From contig JAFAEO010000073.1 of NCBI GenBank assembly GCA_023423975.1, forward strand, positions 434,001-498,000: a DNA stretch of 64,000 bases, given 5' to 3'. This DNA is from Pseudomonadota bacterium (GTDB lineage: Bacteria; Pseudomonadota; Gammaproteobacteria; Burkholderiales; Burkholderiaceae_B). Positions 17,819 through 26,106 of this stretch are shown here, one piece after another. The translations under genes and the position numbers were made by a program. Under the pieces are notes generated by a model. That model did not search any database. It saw nothing but the letters and a program-made list of their open reading frames with translations, and was not told the origin of the DNA. Numbering within the stretch: position 1 is the first letter of the stretch; each line of letters opens with the position of its first letter.

Positions 17819-18514
17819 CTATCCCTCAAATGCTATACGGCTGTGTTCAATTCGCGTCTCAACCACCTTGACCAGCCCTACCAGAATCAGATTGAGAAAA
17901 AAGTAAGTCAATGCCAGCAAGCCGAATACTTCAAACGGCCGGGTCAGCAATATATTGTTGATCTGGGTGGCAGCAAAGGTCAGTTCATGTACGCTGATCA
18001 CAAATCCCAGAGAGGTCTCTTTCACCGTTGAAATAAACTGGCTCAGAATGCTGGGTATCGTATTGAACAGCGCCTGCGGCAAAATGACTTTGCGCATCGT
18101 CTGAAAATAACTCAGACCCAGCGAGCGTCCCGCTTCAAGCTGTCCGGCAGGCAAGGCCTGAATGCCACTGCGGACAATTTCGCAAATGTAGGCGCTCTCA
18201 TAGAACACCAGCGCCACCACCATGGTCGTTGTACCGGCAACCGGGCGATTGATAATCACCGGCACCATGAAGTATGCCCAGAATATAAACATAATCAGCG
18301 GCAGGCCGCGCACCACATAAACCACGGCTGTGGCGGGCCAGTACAGAATACGTACCGAACCAATCCGGCACAACGCCAGTAAAATACCCAAAGGAAAAGA
18401 GAAAACCAGGCTGAGCACGGCCAATACGATGGTGGCAGCCAGCCCGCCCAGCGGCCCTTGGGGGTATTGGCCAACCAGCAGCAGCAACCAGTTATCGGAG
18501 AGTATTTCAAACAT
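17819..18514 (-). CDS. Amino acid ABC transporter permease (HisM/GlnP type)
   Basis: A 231-residue inner-membrane subunit with hydrophobic segments and the conserved cytoplasmic loop GQLEAGRSLGLSYFQTMRKVILPQA. It pairs with the second permease gene just upstream, as in histidine/glutamate-type importers with two different permeases. The ATPase gene follows after nine bases. Confidence 0.9.
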   Translation of the reverse strand: MFEILSDNWLLLLVGQYPQGPLGGLAATIVLAVLSLVFSFPLGILLALCRIGSVRILYWPATAVVYVVRGLPLIMFIFWAYFMVPVIINRPVAGTTTMVVALVFYESAYICEIVRSGIQALPAGQLEAGRSLGLSYFQTMRKVILPQALFNTIPSILSQFISTVKETSLGFVISVHELTFAATQINNILLTRPFEVFGLLALTYFFLNLILVGLVKVVETRIEHSRIAFEG

Positions 18515-18522
18515 GCTGTTCC

Positions 18523-19227
18523 CTAAGACCGTTTTTCACTGAAGGCGGCCTTTCTGGACAGACTGGCACCGACAAACATCAGACATAGCGAAATAACCAG
18601 ATAAATCACAGTGACTATTAAATAAATTTCAAACGTCTTGAATGTTGCCGACTCGATCTCACGACCGGCGCCCGTCAATTCGATCAGGCCTATTGCCATT
18701 GCAAGGCTGGTATTTTTGAACAGCAACAGCGTCTGGTTGGTGAGCGTGGGAATGGAGACCACAAAGGCCTGCGGCAAAATCACTTTGCGCATCGATTGCA
18801 GATAATTCAAGCCCAGGGTTCTGGAAGCCTCCATTTGCCCAGTCGGTATCGAACGGATCGCGCTGCGCAAATCTTCGGTCACATAGGCAGCAGTGACCAG
18901 GCCGATGGCAATCGTCGAATAGAAAAACTCGCCGCCTATTACATTGATTGCATCGTTGATCGCCTCGGGCACAATCGATGCCACGCCAAAATACCAGAAC
19001 AGGATGTGAACCAGCATGGGCACATTACGGTGAAAGGCAACATACAAGGCAATCAGGTAATTGATCACCCGGATATTGAGCGTACGCACGACGGTCAGAA
19101 CGCTGCCAAGGCCAAAGGCAATCAGCCAGGCCAGCAGAGTCATTTTCAACGTCGTCAGTACGCCCTGTAGCACAAGCCACGGATACTGTCCGTCAAGCAG
19201 CGAAGCGAAATCCAATGTGTAATTCAT
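18523..19227 (-). CDS. Amino acid ABC transporter permease (HisQ/GltJ type)
   Basis: A 234-residue permease of the same importer. The conserved loop reads GQMEASRTLGLNYLQSMRKV, nearly the same as in its partner, as expected for a heterodimeric channel. FHRNVPMLVHILFWYFG is the family's conserved periplasmic-side segment. It follows the binding protein gene after 18 bases. Confidence 0.9.
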   Translation of the reverse strand: MNYTLDFASLLDGQYPWLVLQGVLTTLKMTLLAWLIAFGLGSVLTVVRTLNIRVINYLIALYVAFHRNVPMLVHILFWYFGVASIVPEAINDAINVIGGEFFYSTIAIGLVTAAYVTEDLRSAIRSIPTGQMEASRTLGLNYLQSMRKVILPQAFVVSIPTLTNQTLLLFKNTSLAMAIGLIELTGAGREIESATFKTFEIYLIVTVIYLVISLCLMFVGASLSRKAAFSEKRS

Positions 19228-19245
19228 ATACCGGCTACCTGCGCC

Positions 19246-20070
19246 CTAGCCTTTGATCTCTTCCATCTTGAATACCCGCTTGGTATGAAACTGGGTCTGG
19301 GGGCCGAACCAGCGATCAAATATCTGCTGGGCTTTCCCTGATTGTTCAAGACCGGTCATCGTTTCATTAATCTTGCCAAGCAGCGCCTTTTCCCCTTTTT
19401 TGACGCCAAGGCCCCACGGCTCGGTAAATAGCGGATCTTCAATCATGGTCAGTTTGACCGGTGTCTTCTGCGCCCCTTGTTCAAACTTCAGAAGCATCAG
19501 CTCAGACCCAACGAAACCATCCACTTTTTTCTGCTGGAGCGCCACAAATGCCGTCGGTGGATCTTTGAACGTGACCGTTGTGACATCCGGGATCAGGCGT
19601 TTTGCACCTGCCTCGGAAGATGAACCGCTTACAGCGCTCACGCGCTTGCCTGCCAGATCTGCGGTTTTCTTCAGTTTATCGGCATCAGCCTGGCGGATCA
19701 GAATCTTCTGCGGGCTGACATAGTCGGCATAACTGTAATCAATTTGCTTGGCCCGATCCACAGACCAGCCCAGGTTAGCCGCTACCACGTCCACACGACC
19801 TGCCGCCAGTTCGGGAATGCGTGCGGCCACCGAAATCATTTTGACCTCGAGCTTGACGCCGATACTGTCAGCGATTTCTTTGCACAGGTCCACTTCATAG
19901 CCGACCACCTGGCGCGTTTTTTGATCCTGGAAACTGAATGGTTCAGACGTGCCAAGCGTGCCGCATACCAGCGTGCCACGCTCCTTGATCGTATCGAGCG
20001 CGTCGGCCTGCGCAACATTGGCGCACGCCATGACAAATGGCAAAATGGTCAATAGGGTTTTCAATTTCAT
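19246..20070 (-). CDS. Amino acid ABC transporter substrate-binding protein (family 3)
   Basis: About 274 residues. The frame is open upstream to 20115, but ATG 20070 has AGGAAAG at the right distance and starts a proper signal peptide ending near AQADALD. The mature part GTLVCGTLGTSEPFSFQD and GYEVDLCKEIADSIGV is the classic family 3 (GltI/HisJ) pattern that binds polar amino acids through the alpha-carboxylate and amino group. Being in one operon with an aminotransferase and an aldolase-like protein, it probably captures the amino acid that those enzymes break down. Confidence 0.9.
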   Translation of the reverse strand: MKLKTLLTILPFVMACANVAQADALDTIKERGTLVCGTLGTSEPFSFQDQKTRQVVGYEVDLCKEIADSIGVKLEVKMISVAARIPELAAGRVDVVAANLGWSVDRAKQIDYSYADYVSPQKILIRQADADKLKKTADLAGKRVSAVSGSSSEAGAKRLIPDVTTVTFKDPPTAFVALQQKKVDGFVGSELMLLKFEQGAQKTPVKLTMIEDPLFTEPWGLGVKKGEKALLGKINETMTGLEQSGKAQQIFDRWFGPQTQFHTKRVFKMEEIKG

Positions 20071-20096
20071 GATAACTTTCCTGAAAATATTCATTG

Positions 20097-21320
20097 TTAG
20101 ACAAGTTGTCTGCAAGCAGATGCAATCTTTTCACACCCTTTCCTGATGATATCCAAATCGGTAGCAAAGCTGATTCTTATAAAACCCGGCGTACCATAGG
20201 CTGTGCCATCGAGCACCGCCACACCGGCATGGTCCAGCAGGTAAAGCACAACATCCAGATCCGTCGCAAGGGTCTTGCCATCGGGCGTGCGTTTGCCCAG
20301 CAACCCCTTGACACTCGGAAATACGTAGAATGCTCCTTGCGGCACCGCGCAAGTTATGCCCTCGATCGCATTGAGCAAAGGCACAATCACATCACGGCGT
20401 TCACGAAAAATGCGGCTGGCCTCTCGCACGCAAGCCTGGTCCTGCGTCAGCGCCGCCACAGCAGCGCGCTGGCTGGGCTCACTGGCGCAAGAGGTCGTTT
20501 GCGATATCAGGGTCGTCATCGCCTTAATCAGAAACGCCGGCCCTGCGGCATAACCAATACGCCAGCCGGTCATGGCATACGCCTTGGAAACACCATTGAC
20601 CACTAATGTGCGGGCTCTGAGCGTTTCGCTGTAGGTCGCCAGTGATACATACACATCGTCATAGCTGAAGTGCTCGTAGATCTCGTCAATCATCAGATAC
20701 ACTTGCGGATGCCGCTCCAGCACTGCCGCGATTTGGCCAAACTGCGCTGCCGTATACATGGACCCTGACGGATTATTCGGACTATTTAACAGCAGCCACT
20801 TGGTTTTGTCGGTAATGGCCCGTTCCAGTTCTGCTGCCGAAATTTTGAATCCCGATTCGACAGTGCTTGCCAGCATGACCGGCGTACCACCATTGAGCGT
20901 GACCATGTCGGGATAAGACACCCAGAATGGTGTCGGAATGATGACCTCATCGCCGTCGTTCAATGTCGCGGCCAGCGCCGTATAGATCAACTGCTTGGCG
21001 CCGGTGCCCACAATGAGCTGATCTGTCGCGTAGTGAAGGCCGTTTTCGCGCTCGAATTTTTGCGCAACGGCCTGCAGCAATTCAGGCACACCGGCAGATG
21101 CCGTGTATTTGGTCGCGCCGTGCCGGATCGCCTGCACGGCGGCGGTTGCAATATGTTCCGGCGTCGCCAGATCGGGTTCACCAATCGTAAAGTCAACAAT
21201 CTGTTTGCCGGCCGCCCTGAGCGTGTCTACTTTCTTTTTCGCCGCCATGCTTGGCGAGGCCTTGATGCGCTGCATGCGCTGCGCCAGCAACGGGTTCGGG
21301 CTTGTCATCACTGTCGTCAT
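20097..21320 (-). CDS. Pyridoxal-phosphate aminotransferase, class I (aspartate aminotransferase family)
   Basis: About 407 residues of a fold-type I aminotransferase. The Schiff-base Lys is in VVNGVSKAYAMTGWRIGYAAG-like context (SKAYAMTGWRIGY), the cofactor-binding Asn/Asp/Tyr segments are LLNSPNNPSGSMY and YLMIDEIYEHFSYD, and the C-terminal Arg that holds the substrate carboxylate is in GFIRISFATD. ATG 21320 with AAAGGAC upstream is chosen because it follows the RraA stop immediately; the frame opens further upstream inside that gene. It probably removes the amino group of the imported amino acid to give a 2-oxo acid for the aldolase-like neighbour. Confidence 0.9.
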   Translation of the reverse strand: MTTVMTSPNPLLAQRMQRIKASPSMAAKKKVDTLRAAGKQIVDFTIGEPDLATPEHIATAAVQAIRHGATKYTASAGVPELLQAVAQKFERENGLHYATDQLIVGTGAKQLIYTALAATLNDGDEVIIPTPFWVSYPDMVTLNGGTPVMLASTVESGFKISAAELERAITDKTKWLLLNSPNNPSGSMYTAAQFGQIAAVLERHPQVYLMIDEIYEHFSYDDVYVSLATYSETLRARTLVVNGVSKAYAMTGWRIGYAAGPAFLIKAMTTLISQTTSCASEPSQRAAVAALTQDQACVREASRIFRERRDVIVPLLNAIEGITCAVPQGAFYVFPSVKGLLGKRTPDGKTLATDLDVVLYLLDHAGVAVLDGTAYGTPGFIRISFATDLDIIRKGCEKIASACRQLV

Positions 21321-21321
21321 C

Positions 21322-21996
21322 TCAAGACAGTCCTTTGGCCGCAAGCACCGGATGCAGCCAGCTTTGTTCTTTAGCGCCAGACGCAATTTCATTCATGATT
21401 TTTTCTTCTTTGTCCGCATGCGCCCTGGCCGCAGCAATCAGTGCCTCTGCCTGCCCGACAGGAAAACAGACAATACCATCTTCGTCGGCAACAATCACAT
21501 CTCCCGGCGCGATCACCTGCCCGCCGATACTGACCGGCACATTGATCTGGCCCGGGCCTTCTTTGTATGGTCCGCGGTGCACATTGCCCCGGGCATAGCA
21601 CGGAAAGCTGTCCTGCTCAAAAGCGGCCACATCGCGAATGGCCCCATTGACAATAATGCCGGCACATCCGCGTTGCTGCAGATATTTCTTCATGATCTCG
21701 CCAATGCAGGCATTGCTCACATCGCCGGCTGCGTCTATGACCAGTACGTGACCGGGTTCAAGCATGGTCATCGCCTTGTAGATATACAGGTTGTCGCCTG
21801 CACGCGTTTGTACGGTAACGGCGGTCCCAACCAGTTTTCCTGTCCGGTTGTAGCGCGTGAGTCCGACAACGCCTACCTGCCGATGAAGATTATCACTCAG
21901 GTGCGGGGTGACTATTGGCTGCAGGGCAGCGGCAATGCCCGGTTCAAGTACAGGGCTGGACGGATTGATTTGTATCGAAAGGTCTTGCTGTGTCAT
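21322..21996 (-). CDS. RraA-like 4-hydroxy-4-methyl-2-oxoglutarate aldolase family protein
   Basis: A 224-residue protein of the RraA/HMG-CHA aldolase family (often labelled dimethylmenaquinone methyltransferase). The class II aldolase motif is kept: NGAIRDVAAF gives Arg121-Asp122, matching the catalytic Arg and metal-binding Asp of HMG/CHA aldolase, while GDVSNACIGEIM forms the phosphate/carboxylate loop. AAGGAG precedes ATG 21996. It is the first gene of the operon with an aminotransferase and amino acid importer. Known members cleave 4-hydroxy-4-methyl-2-oxoglutarate or 4-carboxy-4-hydroxy-2-oxoadipate to pyruvate plus pyruvate or oxaloacetate. Confidence 0.85.
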   Translation of the reverse strand: MTQQDLSIQINPSSPVLEPGIAAALQPIVTPHLSDNLHRQVGVVGLTRYNRTGKLVGTAVTVQTRAGDNLYIYKAMTMLEPGHVLVIDAAGDVSNACIGEIMKKYLQQRGCAGIIVNGAIRDVAAFEQDSFPCYARGNVHRGPYKEGPGQINVPVSIGGQVIAPGDVIVADEDGIVCFPVGQAEALIAAARAHADKEEKIMNEIASGAKEQSWLHPVLAAKGLS

Positions 21997-22048
21997 CTTG
22001 TTTACTCCTTGATGACAGCATCATGCCCAGTCCGTCTTTTTTCTTAAA

Positions 22049-22086
22049 GGGAATTTAATGCGTGATTGTTTATTCCCAAAAGGAAT
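22049..22086. promoter_or_regulatory. Candidate LysR box upstream of the aldolase-aminotransferase operon
   Basis: ATTCC-N5-GGAAT at 22072-22086 is a perfect dyad that contains the T-N11-A pattern of LysR-type sites, and a further GGGAAT lies at 22049-22054 facing ATTCCC at 22072-22077. It is about 55-90 bases before the RraA-like gene. The LysR gene 22244-23128 immediately upstream is the obvious candidate to bind it. Confidence 0.45.
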
Positions 22087-22243
22087 ATACACATCGGCGG
22101 CTGCCTTTTGCCTGTATAAAGAGAACGCTATTTTGTGACATATCAAACGGTTAACCTGCTGACTAGAGCTGTCGTTCGCGGCAAATTCGACGCCCCAATT
22201 TGGTGCAATCACGCAAAGACTTGGCATGACCCTAGGGAAAATC

Positions 22244-23128
22244 CTAGGCTTTAATCGTCTCTTTCAGATGCAAGATCAGCGCCTGAGCCGCGACCGACTG
22301 TACCCGATCGCGCGCCTGCACCAGTGAAATCATGCGATTCGGCACTTCCAGTTCCAGCGGAATAATGGCAATGGCCGGTTTGGTATAAAGAAACAGCGAC
22401 AGGCCCGGGACAATAGAAATACCCATATTGTTGGCCACCAGACCGGCCACCGTCGACAAGTTCGACACTTCCATATGGGTGATGAGTTTTTCAGGATAGA
22501 AGGAAGCATCCAGATGCTGCCGAATACTGGTGCTGCGCACGAACTGAATTACAGGATGCGCCAACATATCCTGCTGGCGCAATTGTTTCCTCGCGGCCAG
22601 CGGATGGTCGGTAGAACAAACCACATAGAACGAATCAGAGCATAAGGGCTGACTGATCAATTCCGGATGATGTTCACCAACGAAGGTCACCGCAAAATCG
22701 GCCTTGCGCGTCTTGACCAGATTCAGGCATTCATCGGCCGTCACATCAATAAAGGCCACCGACACGCCCGGATAGATACGGTTAAATTGCGCGACTGCCG
22801 GAATCAGGCTGCCCACAGCGACCGACGGTAATGCTGCCACCGTCACGTGCCCCGCCTTCTTGGACACATGCTGTCGCAATTCGCTTAGCGCGTGTTCAAA
22901 GTCGTCCAGCAGTTTATCGGCGAACGCATCAAACAGCAGCCCTTCTGGGGTCAGCATGACATTGCGCGTATTGCGCTCGAACAACTTGGCGCCCACCTGT
23001 TCTTCCAGATTCTGGATCAGCACGCTCAGCGCAGGCTGCGTCAGATGACACTGGCTGGCGGCCTTGGTAAAATTTTTTTCGGTGGCCAGCGCCTTGAAGG
23101 CCTTCAGGTGTTTGGTGGAAAGATTCAC
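22244..23128 (-). CDS. LysR family transcriptional regulator
   Basis: About 295 residues. The winged helix reads KHLKAFKALATEKNFTKAAS followed by QCHLTQPALSVLIQNLEEQVG, and the effector domain follows. The start is unclear: the longest frame uses GTG 23179, but GTG 23128 gives the family's usual short N-terminus; neither has a strong ribosome site. It sits between the AtuA/Bug genes upstream and the RraA/aminotransferase operon downstream, all on the same strand, and could control either or both. Confidence 0.85.
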   Translation of the reverse strand: MNLSTKHLKAFKALATEKNFTKAASQCHLTQPALSVLIQNLEEQVGAKLFERNTRNVMLTPEGLLFDAFADKLLDDFEHALSELRQHVSKKAGHVTVAALPSVAVGSLIPAVAQFNRIYPGVSVAFIDVTADECLNLVKTRKADFAVTFVGEHHPELISQPLCSDSFYVVCSTDHPLAARKQLRQQDMLAHPVIQFVRSTSIRQHLDASFYPEKLITHMEVSNLSTVAGLVANNMGISIVPGLSLFLYTKPAIAIIPLELEVPNRMISLVQARDRVQSVAAQALILHLKETIKA

Positions 23129-23190
23129 AAATGTAATGGATAGCCCGGTAGTTGATTGGGTGGCGCCAGCGGCAACCACCCCGACAACTG

Positions 23191-24165
23191 CTATCGTACT
23201 TCAACACCGGCCTTGGCGACGATATCCACCCACTTTTCAGTTTCTGCTTTCTGAAATTGTGCCAGTTCTTCCGGCGTACTGGGGTCGGCTTCAATGCCCT
23301 GGATCTGAAGATTTTTCACAATTTTCGGATCGTTCAGGGTTTTAACGAATGCCTGATTCAATGTCTTGATCACTTCGTCGGGCGTGCCGGCAGGTGCGTA
23401 CGAGGCAAACCAGGCCACCATCTCATAGCCTTTTACACCGGTTTCGGCCAGGGTCGGCAAATCTGGGGCGATATCGGTCCGCTTGCTGGTCGAGACGGCC
23501 AGCGCACGCAGCTTGCCGTCCCGTGCCAAAGGTAATGTGGTCGCTGCATCTGCGATCATCATTTGGATCTGTCCGCCGACCGTGTCTACCACCGCTTGCG
23601 GATTACTTTTGTAATCGACATTGCTGATCTTGGTGCCTGTCAGAATCTTGAACAATTCCCCGCCAATTCTGGCAGAGGTGCTGCCACTACCAAAGAACAC
23701 TTTATCGGGATTTTGCTTCAGGTGCTCAATGAATTCCGGTACGGTTTTGGATGGAACGCTTTGCGGGTTCACCACCAGCACCAGCGGAATATTGCCCAGT
23801 TTGGAGATGGGTGCAAAATCCTTGACCGGGTCATACGGCAGCTTCTTGAACAGTGCCGAATTGCTGGCATGCGTTGTATTGGAGGTCACGAAGATGCGAT
23901 AACCGTCAGGCTTGGCGCGGGCGATGTCCTGCGCGGCAATAAAGCCGCTTGCCCCACCCTTGTTTTCCACCACCACCGTCTGCCCAACCTGTTTTGACAC
24001 TTCTTCGGCCAGCACCCTGGCCAGCTTGTCGGTGCCGCTACCCGCGCCAAACGGCACTACAAAGGTAATTGGTCTGTCTGGATAGGCTGCCATGGCGCTT
24101 CCTGCTGCCACTGTCATTGCTGCAAGCGATAAGATAACTTTAGATTTGAAATTATTCATTGTCAT
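23191..24165 (-). CDS. Tripartite tricarboxylate transporter receptor, Bug family
   Basis: A 324-residue secreted binding protein; AAGGAG lies 7 bases from ATG 24165. The signal peptide ends at AMAAYPDRP, and the mature start ITFVVPFGAGSGTDKLARVLA fits Bug/TctC. It lies 14 bases downstream of the AtuA C-terminal-like gene and just before a LysR gene, so it probably delivers the substrate of the AtuA-type enzyme. No TctA/TctB genes are nearby. Confidence 0.87.
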   Translation of the reverse strand: MTMNNFKSKVILSLAAMTVAAGSAMAAYPDRPITFVVPFGAGSGTDKLARVLAEEVSKQVGQTVVVENKGGASGFIAAQDIARAKPDGYRIFVTSNTTHASNSALFKKLPYDPVKDFAPISKLGNIPLVLVVNPQSVPSKTVPEFIEHLKQNPDKVFFGSGSTSARIGGELFKILTGTKISNVDYKSNPQAVVDTVGGQIQMMIADAATTLPLARDGKLRALAVSTSKRTDIAPDLPTLAETGVKGYEMVAWFASYAPAGTPDEVIKTLNQAFVKTLNDPKIVKNLQIQGIEADPSTPEELAQFQKAETEKWVDIVAKAGVEVR

Positions 24166-24179
24166 TGACTGTCTCCTTT

Positions 24180-24506
24180 TTAAGTTCCGATCTGTATCGA
24201 CATATCAAGCAGTCGGAACGAATTTGATTTACCGTGTTTATCCAGATTCAGGCTGGTGTTCACGCCCCCTTCAAGCACATTATCAATCACGAAATTCAGT
24301 GCCTTCAGGTTAGGTAACTCGTAACGCACCACTTGCGTTGCACCCCGGTGGGCAAACCACGCCTTGACTTTTTCCGCACTAACCTGCTCCAGCAATAGGG
24401 GCCAGTGCAACGGGTCATACGGAATCAGACTGATGTTCAGACGGTTGCCCTTGTCTCCCGCCCGTGCGTGTGCAATCTCATGCAGCTTTATCCATGTACT
24501 CATCAT
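24180..24506 (-). CDS. AtuA-like ferredoxin-fold domain protein (separate AtuA C-terminal part)
   Basis: A 108-residue protein containing LHEIAHARAGDKGNRLNISLIPYD and the C-terminal GGVNTSLNLDKHGKSNSFRLLDM. This is the domain that forms the C-terminal part of long AtuA proteins, here encoded as its own gene overlapping the AtuA-type gene by ATGA, with GGAG upstream. It probably forms a complex with that protein. No function is established for the pair here. Confidence 0.8.
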   Translation of the reverse strand: MMSTWIKLHEIAHARAGDKGNRLNISLIPYDPLHWPLLLEQVSAEKVKAWFAHRGATQVVRYELPNLKALNFVIDNVLEGGVNTSLNLDKHGKSNSFRLLDMSIQIGT

Positions 24507-25873
24507 GCCTCTCCCGCAACATAACGCCAGCTTTCCTGTACCAAGTCACGCGGGACCAGGTACGACACCGTGCGCACGCTGTTTTTAACACTGGTGCGTA
24601 CGCCACCGCCGCCGGCCGGCCCACAACAGTACAACGCATTAACTTCATACATCATGCGCTCCACGGTCGCTTTGTCCGGCGCATTGATGGCCAGCCGCAA
24701 GCGCACATCCGTAACTTGGTCCAGCGGCAGACTGTCACGCAGCGCAGCTGTATCCGAATCCAGGACGCTGACCACGCCAAGCAGATCACGCCGAAGACGG
24801 TATGATCCGTTCAGCCGCTTTGCGCGCTCGCCCAGTACATCTGCCGCAAGCTTTGCACGCTCCCCTGCATTGGGGCCGGCATAGGAAATTTCTCCTTCGC
24901 CAAACCAGTCTCCCATGAACGAGACCGTGGCTTTGAGCGTGTCTGGCCTGGGCACACCGCGCGCGCCGGTAACCACCACCTGATCGGCTGCAATCTGATC
25001 AATCTGCACCCGAGAAATATCAAGAATGACATCTGGCGTCATATAGCATGCCGGGTCGTGAATTTCATACAGCATCTGTTCTTTCACTGTCATCAGATTG
25101 ACTGTGCCACCTGTATGATCGGCCTTGCCGATGATAATCCGGCCGTCTTCAAAGAGTTGCGCAATGGGAAAGCCGACATTGGCCAGATCCGGTACATCCT
25201 TGTAACCCGGATCGGCAAAATAGCCGCCCGTGACCTGCGAGCCGCATTCGAGCAGGTGCCCGGCCAGTGTGGCTGCAGCCAGCCGGTCCCAATCCTGCCA
25301 ATCCCAATTAAAATGCGCCATGGCAGGCCCCAGCGTGAGTGCCGGATCAGCAACCCTGCCGGTAATCACAATCTGCGCGCCGTCTGCCAGGGCTTCTGCA
25401 ATACCTCTGGCGCCCAGATAAACATTGGCTGCGATTGGATCTCCGGCGCCAGCAGCCAGTTCACGGTCGCCCTCCCAAATCTGCAGACTGGAAAGCTCCA
25501 CCTTTGCCAGAATATCGTCGCCTTCTACCACGGCAATTTTGACGTCGGCCAGGTTCTGTTCAACGGCCAATGCAGCAATGGCTTTGGCTGCGGCAACGGG
25601 ATTGGCTGCGCCAAAGTTGCTGACAATGGGAATATGGTGGGCGATGCAGTCTTTCAATATTGGCGCCAGTACATCCTGCAGCAACGGTTCGTACCCAAGA
25701 TCAGGATTCTGGTTTTTGGCCAGTTGGCCCAGGGCCAGCGTGCGCTCGGCCAGCATCTCAAAAATAAGAACAGCGGGCTGCCGGCGCGCAATTAACGTCT
25801 TGACCACTGCCTGGGCAGCATCAATGCGGTCCCCGGAAAAGCCGGCGCCACAGCCTATGAGCAGACTTTGCAT
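24503..25873 (-). CDS. AtuA family protein (DUF1446, acyclic terpene utilisation type)
   Basis: A 456-residue protein. The N-terminus LLIGCGAGFSGDRIDAAQAV and the block GITGRVADPALTLGPAMAHF-like region (ITGRVADPALTLGPAMAHF) are family signatures, followed by LLECGSQVTGGYFADPGYKDVP. AtuA was first found in the Pseudomonas citronellol/geranyl-CoA gene cluster, but the family is common outside terpene degraders and its reaction is not known. Here none of the geranyl-CoA carboxylase genes are present, so a terpene substrate should not be assumed. It is the first gene of a small operon: AtuA, AtuA C-part, Bug, LysR. GGGAGGA precedes ATG 25873. Confidence 0.82.
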   Translation of the reverse strand: MQSLLIGCGAGFSGDRIDAAQAVVKTLIARRQPAVLIFEMLAERTLALGQLAKNQNPDLGYEPLLQDVLAPILKDCIAHHIPIVSNFGAANPVAAAKAIAALAVEQNLADVKIAVVEGDDILAKVELSSLQIWEGDRELAAGAGDPIAANVYLGARGIAEALADGAQIVITGRVADPALTLGPAMAHFNWDWQDWDRLAAATLAGHLLECGSQVTGGYFADPGYKDVPDLANVGFPIAQLFEDGRIIIGKADHTGGTVNLMTVKEQMLYEIHDPACYMTPDVILDISRVQIDQIAADQVVVTGARGVPRPDTLKATVSFMGDWFGEGEISYAGPNAGERAKLAADVLGERAKRLNGSYRLRRDLLGVVSVLDSDTAALRDSLPLDQVTDVRLRLAINAPDKATVERMMYEVNALYCCGPAGGGGVRTSVKNSVRTVSYLVPRDLVQESWRYVAGEA

Positions 25874-25919
25874 CTGTCCTCCCTGATGACGAATGAATTA
25901 TCGTACTAATGAAATATCA

Positions 25920-25943
25920 TGAAATTCATTCTATTGAATTTCA
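25920..25943. promoter_or_regulatory. Perfect inverted repeat upstream of the AtuA-type operon
   Basis: TGAAATTCA (25920-25928), six bases, TGAATTTCA (25935-25943): a perfect 9-base dyad 47 bases before the AtuA start. The surrounding 230 bases (25874-26106) are strongly AT-rich and hold no gene. This is a likely operator, perhaps for the LysR protein of the same operon. Confidence 0.45.
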
Positions 25944-26106
25944 ATTGAAAAATTAAATTGATTATTTTGATGAATTGATAAATAAATAGTATTAATCTGA
26001 CTGCGCCAGTATGACGACAATCTGTCTTCAAATTGTCATATCAGGGTTAACCTCCTGTATACTTTTTTTAAAACCTACTCAAAAAAACGACTAATGGGGA
26101 TTGATG

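Noticed and set aside
21322..21996. RNase E inhibitor RraA proper
   Set aside because: The catalytic Arg-Asp pair and the metabolic operon favour the aldolase branch of the family.
25058..25795. Plus-strand open frame of 245 codons inside the AtuA-type gene
   Set aside because: Antisense to a conserved protein; no ribosome site or family resemblance.
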